From assembly GCA_026419785.1 (NCBI GenBank), contig JAODTK010005561.1:372001-436000 (forward strand): DNA of 64,000 bases, in the 5' to 3' direction. The position numbers were made by a program, and so were the translations under genes. Of this stretch, positions 11,701 to 22,200 are shown piece by piece; position 1 is the first letter of the stretch, and each line of letters opens with the position of its first letter. The notes below the pieces were generated by a model, which made no database searches, was not told the origin of the DNA, and saw only the letters and a program-made list of their open reading frames with translations. The stretch comes from Sclerodactyla briareus. Its lineage: Eukaryota > Echinodermata > Holothuroidea > Dendrochirotida > Sclerodactylidae.

Positions 11701-14700
11701 TTATTCTTCATGCTCTAAAGTTATGTTGTCAAAGTATGCCTAGCAGTACTGCTAGTAGTGGAAACTCTGCTGTTTCCATATGATTCTGATGCTAGAGATG
11801 TCAATCCTAACAAAGTCCAGGGTTGTCACCATGCTGGGCGGCACTAGGCTTCCAAAATTTCTGCCCGGTACTCAAGGTCAAGTTCAGCCTTTCGGCCCAG
11901 CACAAATTACTTACTTTAACTGAATGAAAAGATCCTAGGCAAATTCAGTGATTCAAGAGGAAAAACAAAGGTATCTCAAAGGAATTTTGAGGATCAAAAT
12001 CCTTTCCAAATGCCACCGATTTTGCCACTAGCCTATCAGGATTTTAAAAATCTCAAGGAGATGCCCCCCTCCCCTTATACCCCCTCCCCCAAGACGCGCA
12101 TCACTGTCACAAGTTACCCTGCTCTAAAAAAAATGGTCAGGTGACAACCCTGTGGAAGGACGTAAGTATGTAGTAAAATACTTCTCCCTGTAAGGTCTGC
12201 AATGAGAATGCCAAACGGAGCACAGACGGCCTGGAGTGTGAACCTTGCAGTCATGGTTCCCAACCATTGTGCCACAGAGAATTCCAGAGAGGTATGACGT
12301 GTCTTGGCTATCTTCCCTCAGTATTCCTGGATCAGATGTCAATGTGACCCATCTAATATTCTTGACAGACTCCATGTAGATTCTACAGAACAGGACAGGG
12401 TTGTGTGAATCTGTAAATTAGGAATACTAACCTCATATTGGAACATGCACCAACCCAATATTGGCAAATACAAATTCGGGTGACCCGCCCATTTCTATCC
12501 TCAATTTGAGGAATAGCTGTAGAAAAACGTACTTTGCATCTTCTCATATTCTCCCAAAAACAACACCGAGAAGCCGAAGGAACTAATTCGGACTGAAAAG
12601 ATAAGACAACAAATTCATTGGAACTATTAACAATTAGCCATTCACACATGTTCTGATTGCTTCTATCGCAAACATGTGCAAGAAAGAGAAGAAAGAAAGG
12701 ATTGCATACAAACCTATTCTGACCTCCGTTATTGTGATCAGAGTAGCGCATGTCAACTTTTGGGTGGCTGAAGTGCATTTTTTGAGAATGTGCTTTATGG
12801 AATGCCATGACTCCATATTAAATAGTGACGACACAAAAGCTGGGGAGAATAGTCCCAGCATGACTCACCTGTAGTATTCAGGTAAGACTATATGGACTCC
12901 AGAGCGGGTGTAAACAGATGTCCTTGACCTCTGGGTCAGCCATCTTGCGGATGCGATCCGTGTAAGGACCTGTGGCATTCACCACACACTTGCTTAAGAC
13001 CTGTATTCTTTCCCTGGAAAAGAGAAATGAGATGATTTGTTTGTTGCACATACCAGAAAAATTGAACCCTTCTAGTCAACAAAGAAACAATAATCCTGGC
13101 AGAGCAGAAAGGACAGCAGCATTGCAACCAGCAGATCTGATAGTTTCAGCAATACTGTTCTCAAGACTGCTTGCCAAGGGCTAGGTAGGAAGGTTCTGTA
13201 TGTGGCGTACATCATGGTTACTAATAGGCTAGCACACAGAGTATGTCTGGAGTATGCCTTACTGTACTCAAAGACTTTGGGCCAAGTCCATATGCGAGGG
13301 TAACTCGCTACACTATTCTAACAGTGAAAGTGAATCATGGGAAAGTGCGATGTAACACACTTGCTTTAACCTGTCACTAGTAGTGTTCCTCAAGGGTCAG
13401 TTCTAAGGCCCTCACTTTTTCTGGCATTATCAATGAGTCTTGATGGATGCGTGCAATCCAAGGTTGAATTTTTCGGCAGAGGACACTAAGTTGTACTGGG
13501 AAGTTGTAGTCGTTAATAGATGGTCTTTCTTACGATGACTTCTTCGAATGTTCTCACATTACTCCTGTAATGATTTGGTCATGCCTCAAGCTTTGCCAGC
13601 AAACATTGCAAATTAGGTACCAAACAGGAATATTCTTTTCACATAGTCTCAATACCGGAATAGCCTCCCAGAAGATGTTTTTTTGTTTAGGGGGGTGTGA
13701 ATGCCTTCAAAAACAGTCATGACTTTTTCAAGAGTCGTGGGCATGCTGTTAGAGGTGTGGATTGTTTCTATAGGTTGCTGCAGTGAAAGGATTGTCTATG
13801 CAAATTATTCCTTCCTTTTCTTTGATGAATCAAATACACGTCCCTCAAATGAGCTTCACATGTGTACCTTTGAATTAGTTCTGTTAGAATCCCTGTCGGG
13901 TCGAAATAAAGTCTTTGAAAATGTTGGGTGCTCAGCATATGAAACTGGAGCTTGGATATACGAGGTGTAGTCAATTAGTAACTGCTGTCGCGTGTGTTAC
14001 CCCACCCAAATTTAGGGTATGAAAAAGAGTTGTCTCATTCCGTGTACCTGGTTAAGGATCCTTGAGATCAATCGCTGAGTCTCTTCCTGAACTTTGTTAG
14101 GGCTAGACAAAAATTATTGTATGTCGATTCAGCCTACTACAAAAGCACTCAAGATAAATGCTCAAATCAGGTCACTGGTAGTGTTTTGTTTCACGCAACT
14201 CGCGCGGGACTGAATTGACATACAGTAATTCCTTTTTTGTCAAACAGAGTTCAGGAAGAGACCCAGCGATTCACATGGGATCCTTACCCAAGTACACGGA
14301 ATAAGACAACTCTTTGCCATGTCCTTTTGTTTAGTACAAAAATAATTCGAATTTTTTCTAATGCAACTGGGGCCCTCCCGATATTGTTAATGCTATTTTA
14401 ATCAAGCGGCTGGCATTCTTGGCTGTACTTGAGAGCAGGGCAAATGAATGCACTTTGTGTTTTGGAAGCTTTCATATTTTTCCTTAGAGCTATTATAAAA
14501 ATTCTGATAATTGTTTCCCATTGGAATCTAAGATCACCTGATATCCTGTCTAGTAGCACAGCCCCTCTGACCTCCTCCTCCCCCTTTCTCATTCTTCATC
14601 TTGATGAGGCGGGTCACCTCCATGTGATTCACGATTGTTGAGCCCATCCTGGCTGCCGTCAGCGCTATGGCGATGTTCATCCTCGCCATCGTTGTGGCCA

Positions 14701-17700
14701 CCTGAAGGAGTAATAGAGACTGTGGTATCAGGTCATGAAGTGGTAAGAGAGACAGGTGACTAAATTTTCTCTTTTATTGCTTTTCCACACATTGCAACAT
14801 AAAGGCTATATACTGGTAAGTATTTTACCTCTTTCAATGCCTATAATTTAATTGGGGACTCCCAGAATTTTAAATACAAACCACTTTTGAAGTCTTGGCT
14901 GACCATCACATGTCCATGAAAATCTGAGCATTCTGAGCACACATGATTTGGCACTGAAAGGTATCCTCATCTTTTCATCCATGTGAGAACAGCTGCTTCC
15001 CCCCCCCCCCCAATCCTTCGACCCATGATGGGTTCCATTGCCCACTTTCACGTTAATTTTTATTATGTCCCCCCTCCTGTAGAGTGGCGATAATAGAGGA
15101 GGTGCTCCAACAATCACCCAAAGTATTAATCCTACCAAAAAAAAACTGGCTGTGTTGAACCCATATTTGCCTTATAGCCACGGGCGAGGTATATGCGATG
15201 TCGACTAAAGTCCCCTGTGGCGATGAAAGGGTTCAAGGGATACTCGTAAAGTAGAGAAGTGAAACCATGTAAGGGTGAAGACCATGGCTGGAGGATGGGG
15301 GTAACACCGCAGGCAGTAGTAACAATCGTCTCTGCGCAACATACTACGCTCAAAGGCACATACATCATAGAAATGTACATGCTGAGTATCATTCCATGCC
15401 CTAATTCAACAGGTTTGGGAAGGCACAAGTGGCCTAGGTATGTTTGCCGGTTGGAAGAGAAAGAATGATTGATTTGAAATTTCACACATGATTTTGTATC
15501 TGGTGATTGATTCCAGGAGGGGAGCTGGTGCAATATGCCTAGCTTGTTCACAGCACTCAAACTGTTTCATTGACTTGAGAAATATTACTGTTGATCTCCC
15601 CTGGAACCAAATCAAATTACCCAACAGAAAAAATACACAAAAGTAACTGGTGGATAACATTTGATACTAGATAGGCTCACAAACACTGACAAGAATGACG
15701 GGAATACCAAACCACTGTTCAAACATACACAACCAATAACCACATCAGTACACACGACCGATGGCTGAAGGCAGCATTACCAATTTTCACACCTACATAC
15801 TTGAATAATATACAAAAACCATTGCTAGCATAGGAGTGAAAATGTTATCACATAAGGAACAAAGAATTCCTGTTTGATTGGCCTGATTCTGGTAATTTTA
15901 TAAGCTGGTCCACACCTCAACAGGAGTGACGTTCATGGACTGCAAAATTGTGTGTGTGTCCCCATCAATGTGCGTCAATAAAATGGTTTATATGTGGGGC
16001 TAGTCTGCGACTACTCACCATCATAGTATACAATTGCACAACTAATTTGTTTTTCTTCACATAGGAACTGTTCCAGTGCCCTGGACTTGGACAGGAAGTA
16101 GCTCGATCGTAAATCTGTGTACACGCAACAAAGTCGTTTACATCTGATCCAGCCCAGTTAGTACGGGACTTGCCATAATCTGGAAAAAGATGAGCCAGGA
16201 ATGTTAATGTTAGGCAGGAGCTTGGACTGGGCAGTGATTCAATTTTTTTGGTTTAGTATTAGGGGCCAGGAAGATAAGTGAGGATTACCCTTGACCTGTT
16301 AATATAGACAGCGACAACAGCCTAACCTCTATCAGGCAAGTGTTGGAGGATAGAGTGCAGCTTGACAAAAACCAGAAGGACAAAGTAGCTCAACCTGTAG
16401 ACACTTATCATCCTGACACATCCGTCCTAGCCTACCTGCTGCTATTGTTCAGATGATTTGATGACCAGTTGAAGTGACAGCACTAGATGACTTACTGCAC
16501 GGATCAGCAGGAAAAAATAGACACATTCAACAGACATTGACATGCGATAGTGTTTTCAAAGACAACTTCTCTTATCAGAAGAAGAAAATGCCTAATCAAT
16601 CCTCTATATCATCTAATAGTGTGAGGCTGGATTCCATAGATGCGAAAAACAAGTTGTTTCAGAAGTTAAATCACTGTAAGGTTATGCAAAAGTTCATTTA
16701 AATGCAGAAGCCCATGCATTATGACGTTGCTTGACTTTGGCAAAGGAAGATATTCATAGAATCATTCAGGTGATAGCATCCTATACGCATTGGTTATATA
16801 AGCTTATTCGGCCTAGTAGAGTTGGTTTGCCTTATTGTCTTTCATGTGAATTATTTGACTTTCAGGAAAGCTTTGATTAATGGTGCCAAAGTGGGAGTTG
16901 GAGTCATTGACAATTGTCTTTGAAGGAATTCATTTTTGCGTCACTTTTTTTGCTTGGAAATTAATTAAAATGCTCATAAAAATTAATATTAGTACATCTA
17001 TGCACTGGAGAAGTTGCAAAAACGTAACCAGGAAAATGCTAGTCTATTCTTCCATTTTTAATGTCCTACATCAAACAGTTTTGCGAACGCCATACCAGTC
17101 CCACCAAGTGCATAATTCAAATTGTATAAAGTTGTACAGACTCATATGGCCTTTGTTCTGTTCAAGCCGATGTTTCCCTATCACCTCACTGCTGTGCGTC
17201 ATAGTGATATCAAGTTAAATACAAAGCAAAGAAAAGTCAAATGTCTGCTCCAGAGGCAACTTCACGACTAGGCTAAACATACAGAAAGCAAAACGAATGC
17301 ACCAATGGGGCTGTAGACTCAAACCAGACAAATGTACCAAGACTAGTAGTCAATTATGTGTTAAATGTTCAAGATCATGAGGCCAAGGAAGGCAGTGTCA
17401 AGCAATAGCGCAATGGCACTATTGTGCCCCTGTAGCAACCTCTGACAATGATCTCCATATGGCCAAAACTATTAGCAGTCAATGAACATGTTACTCACTT
17501 AGGTCCATCCCCCATCGAAGAAGAAGCCCAATTGAGAGAGAGAGAGGCATTTCACACAATGCCTATTGCACATTCCTTTAAGGACCTCGGAATTGATCCT
17601 TCACAAGTCACAAAGTAATGAATATTAGTGGGTCCAAGTTTGGTAACTCCATCAAAGATGGACTGTTTTGCTTCTTTCCATACGACTGTTTTGCTTCTTT

Positions 17701-19206
17701 CCATCAGATGTTACTGTTTTATTTCTAACGACACTATATGATGTTGCATCCAAAAATCTGCAAACAACCTGTAAAGAGCACCTCCAAAGGAAACTTATGC
17801 ACACAGTTTCAGAAGAAATCTAATGTACTAAGTAGGAGGAGATACATTTGAAAATTTCATAGAACTGGCCAAATTGCCCCTTGACCTTTGACCCTGATCT
17901 TCACAAGGTCAAACATGTCTCAGGTCAATTAGGCAATGTGTTTCCTAGTTTGGTGACATCCGTACAGAATGACTGTTTGAGGGCCGGAAAAGGCAGTGTT
18001 GGACAAACTGGATTAGAGTTAGATAGGCTGTAGGGCCCAAGAGGGGACGTGGAGAAAAACATCGTAAAAAGCCCAGGGTTTGACTATTCCATCATTATGA
18101 TAAAGCATCAGCACAGCACTGTTGGATGAGAAACATTTTGCTTGATTGCACATGATGGGCCCTCGGGCCCAAACTAGGCGCAAGTCCCAAATATTACCGA
18201 GAACAATGAAAGTATGGCTACTGACCCTCATTATAAACGAACATCAGCACGACTTGGCATCCAAAATTGATTAGGAGCATTTTTTGCATGTGATTTAAAC
18301 ATGACGGTCCTATGGCCCACGTTGGGCCTTCAGCCAGAAGTTCGCAAACACCTCTGATGGACCACTAAACGAGGCAATACATGTACACATGTTAAAGGAG
18401 AAAAAGGTAAAAAGAAAATCTATTGGTACTTGGGAAGGAGATGCATTTCAAGTACCATTGTGTGAAATTTCAAGACCTTGATCAAACTTCTGTACAACCC
18501 AAAGGTATGACTGTTAGGTTAAAAACCAGCATTATGACCGGAATTCAGTACTGTGCACCCAAACTTTTTAAGAGGGGAAATATTTTGCGTAATTCCAATA
18601 GTGGGCCCTCGGGCCCAAAGTACGGCCTCATGGGTCCTAAATGCCTGGGACCCTGAGGGTTTAACAGCTATTAGACCATCATTATGACCGAACATCAGCA
18701 TGGTGGAGCTAGCTTTGTAGGAGATAAAAGATTCAACAGTTTTTCATATAATGGCCCTAGGGCCCAAACTGGGACCTGGTTTCTTAAACAGCCCCAATGG
18801 CTCTCTACCCAAAGAACATTACATTAACTTTGAACGAAAAGCTAATTAAAAGTTATTGAAGCTTGTGGGAGGAGATGGCACTTAAAGTGCCATTTGGAAA
18901 AATTTTCATAGAATGGGCCCTGGACCCAAGTCGGGAACGGAATCAAATTCCTGACACCCCGAAGGTAGGTGTAGACCATCACTATGACAGAACATCAGCA
19001 CCGTGCACCGGAAAAATTGTAGGAGACAGTCGCGTTTTGCCTTTTTCTGACTAACTGGTCATGTGCCCCGTTAATGCAATTTGACCTTGACCTTCAGGTG
19101 GTCAACGATGACCATCATCAATAACATTGTGACCACAGTTCTGGGCGAATTCATCAAAGCATGAACCCATTTGTTTCCCAAAGAGCGGATGTTGACAGAC
19201 AGACAC

Positions 19207-19291
<85 letters not shown>

Positions 19292-22200
19292 ATGACATGG
19301 GCATCACAATAGCCCAACCAGCATAGCTGGTTTGAGCTAAAAATTTCACGGGTTTGCGAATATGTGAAGTATGAATTACTTACCTCATATTGGACCATGC
19401 ACCGCACCCCCACACCATTGAACATCTGGCAATAACACAAAAGTCCAGGTTGGCCACCCCATCGCCCTTCTCACTTTGTCAGACATTTCGTCTACAATCT
19501 TGGCATCTGGCTCACAAATTGTCAGGAATTTCACTTTCAAAATTCAGTCTTACGACTCTCGCATCATCGATCCATCACTTGGATCAAGCTGTTCAATGGT
19601 GTGGGGTGGGGTGCATGGTCAAATATGGGGAAAGTTGAATATCTGAAATAGATTCCATAGTTGCATGAAGAAATCAAGGTCTCATTCCCCGTTTATGAGA
19701 ATCCTGGGACCTGGGTTCTAAAAACTGAGAGAAAGGTAATAATTTGCAAGCCGCCTATTTTTTGGTGACTGATTTAAAAATAAAAACAGATTTGTACTCC
19801 AATTGTAGACAGGGAGCATTATTGGTAATGCATAGGAGAGATGAGGAGCGATCTCCAGCAGGTTGGCTCGTTCATGGAGGGCTTCTCTCACAAGCTGTAC
19901 TGTTGATAGAGAATCCAACTTGGAGATAGTGACAAGAAAAAAGAACTAAAGAAGCCTACAGTACCCTAAACACTCATACTTACAGACAATACAGCCAAGC
20001 TATCAGTCCAACAATAGCTGCGCTAACCTACCAGCCAACAATAACTGAGGTCGTTGGATTAAGCTACCAGTCCAAAAATAGCTGCAGCCAAGCTACCAGT
20101 CCAACAATAACTGCAGCCAAGGTACCAGTCTAATGATAGCTGCAACCAATGTACCAGTCTACCTTACCTATAGTCAACCTTAGGCTACAGTCAAGCCATC
20201 AGTCTAGCAACAGCTGCAAGGGATGTAACAATAGTTTGCATCCCTGCAGCTAGACTGTTAAAACAGGCATTTGACTTTGGTTCAACCTCGCAGCAGCCCA
20301 GTCAATCATATGTGCAGATGACCCTTAAACTACTAGGTGAATTGCCCAAACAAAGTCTGTACGACTTCATTCTGCTCGCTGTCTAGCTGAATCAAGGGCT
20401 GGGTGGTACAGGGCGGTGCGACGTCAAGTTGATTGCGAAATCGGAACATTATTTCTTTCACTAAATTACGGGAAACGGGCATGTCCGCTGCAAAATTGGT
20501 CTCTATTGTTTCATTTTGTTATCATTTAGAACAACCGCAACCAAGGGTTTTGGCATACGTTGGATAGATATTTTTTTTTTATTTGCCCATTGAAGGATTC
20601 ATATTTTTTTCCGACGTCGGCGGCGATACAAACAAGCGCAATACGCCTGCAGCAAGCCGAACACTCTTCGCTCAATTTAGCGTCAAAATGCATCATCTTC
20701 GATAAATCTCCTTTTCGGTGTTGTAAAGTTATTTAAAGTCCTCTGTAAATATTCATGACCTATATATGGGGCGACTTTCCGCGGAATCATCAGGGTTGCT
20801 CCATCCATATCAACGCCCGTGTGATACTGATGCGACCTATACGTCAGAGAATCGTAATGAGCAAAATCCCAATTTCTTGGGATTTGTCAAACGAAGGCCT
20901 GCAGACGATATGTTGGGGGATTGACTGTGGAGATATACTAAAGCGCGATAGCCCCCTCTATTTTAGGAACGGCTTCTCCATATTAGTCTGCTTTAGCCGG
21001 CACCCGCAGCCGGCGCTCCTCTCCTCCTCCTTCTGTGATGGGGGGGAGAATCATGAAAGAACAAAGCTGCCTCGCATCAGTGAATACACACACATTCACT
21101 GAAGAGTGGTACTGTTCTAATAAGGTCTGCTGCTGCCTGATTCTTGTCATGGTGCCATCTCTCTTTGGCTGGCTCGAGAACAAGATCGTGAAGGGGTGTG
21201 TCCACATCGAAAGCAGGCACGCTGATGACTGTAAAGCTTAATACAGACAGACAGACAACGACTGCAGCAGCTGCGAGCGAAGATTTTGTCCAATTGAAGC
21301 TGAAAGAGCTGAAGCCTGTAAAGCTTTCTTCTTTTTCCTCTTGTCCTCAAGACGAGCATTGCACTAGTCAATAGCAAGTGGAGGCAGCCTGGTGGATCGT
21401 ATGCCTCCATGCCTGGCGGTCAGCAGCTAGGTTGAACCACTGGCTAAGGTCAATGTTGCAGGAAGCGAGTGATTTTTTTCCAGCAGTCTTTCTACCGCTT
21501 CTTGGCCGCCTCTATTGCGGTAGCCAGTGGACAGCTCTCCAACCCTAGAGTACATCACCCTCATATCACCTGGGAAACTACAGAATTCGTTATATTGTAG
21601 CTGTTATAGCAGGTGAGGTGTACCTTACATGTTCATAGTCTAGACCCATTATAGCCTTCTGGAGGTACCGCACGCCCCCATGGACCAGCTTGGTGCTGCG
21701 ACTGCTTGTTCGCTGGAGAATCAACTCTCAACCAGTGCCGTCCTTCAGTCCTGACACAAACAATTGGTTTGAAGGTCATAAACTATTTACCAGCATTCAA
21801 AATAAGCTATACAGTTCACAACAATCGCGAAATGCCCCTCAAATGTCAAGAATTGTCTACACACTTCAGGACCTGCATAGCAGTCGGTTGTACACAAAAA
21901 TATACACAGCATACAGGTTTTTTCGTGAATTCCTCTCGAATTGCTCCAACCAATGTCCAGACTATTTTATGCTGCTTGTTATGTTTCAGGAAGCTACACT
22001 ACATGGACGACAACTGAGGTCTTCATGGGGGTGCCATCACAATTCACCACAGCAAACCTCGGTGGGTGACGGTTTACCTGTGTGCACTTATTGTGACGCA
22101 CAACCTACAACAACACTGTGCAGTTTGTATGATAGTGTAAGTGATCAGAATATTCATTAGGTGACTTGAAAATCCTTCCACCACCGCAATTTGGTGGATT

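Larger units (their letters stand above)
13014..14537 (-). other. GPD2 intron between exons 5 and 6
   Basis: A 1.5-kb intron carrying a decayed LINE fragment (13370-13750, opposite strand) and a long palindromic MITE (14020-14325). Both are listed separately. Confidence 0.7.
16180..19797 (-). other. GPD2 intron between exons 3 and 4 (repeat-loaded)
   Basis: The longest visible intron, 3.6 kb. It holds a near-complete copy of a 2-kb dispersed element (17290-19345) and a foldback MITE (19372-19655), both described separately. The part from 16180 to 17290 shows no feature I can name. Confidence 0.75.

Noticed and set aside
12124..12375. 83-codon minus-strand frame next to GPD2 exon 6
   Set aside because: I first considered it as the next GPD2 exon, but it lacks any family motif. 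The true exon 7 is at 11339-11533.
16061..16179. Shorter GPD2 exon 4 ending at an AT/GTGAAG donor
   Set aside because: The conserved KLV-AIVYYDG codons continue in the genome to 16019, where a strong GATG/GTGAGT donor gives the right phase.
19071..19440. Frames reading repetitive LSIYLSIYLS and CLSVCLSV
   Set aside because: Translation of the GACA/GATA microsatellite.
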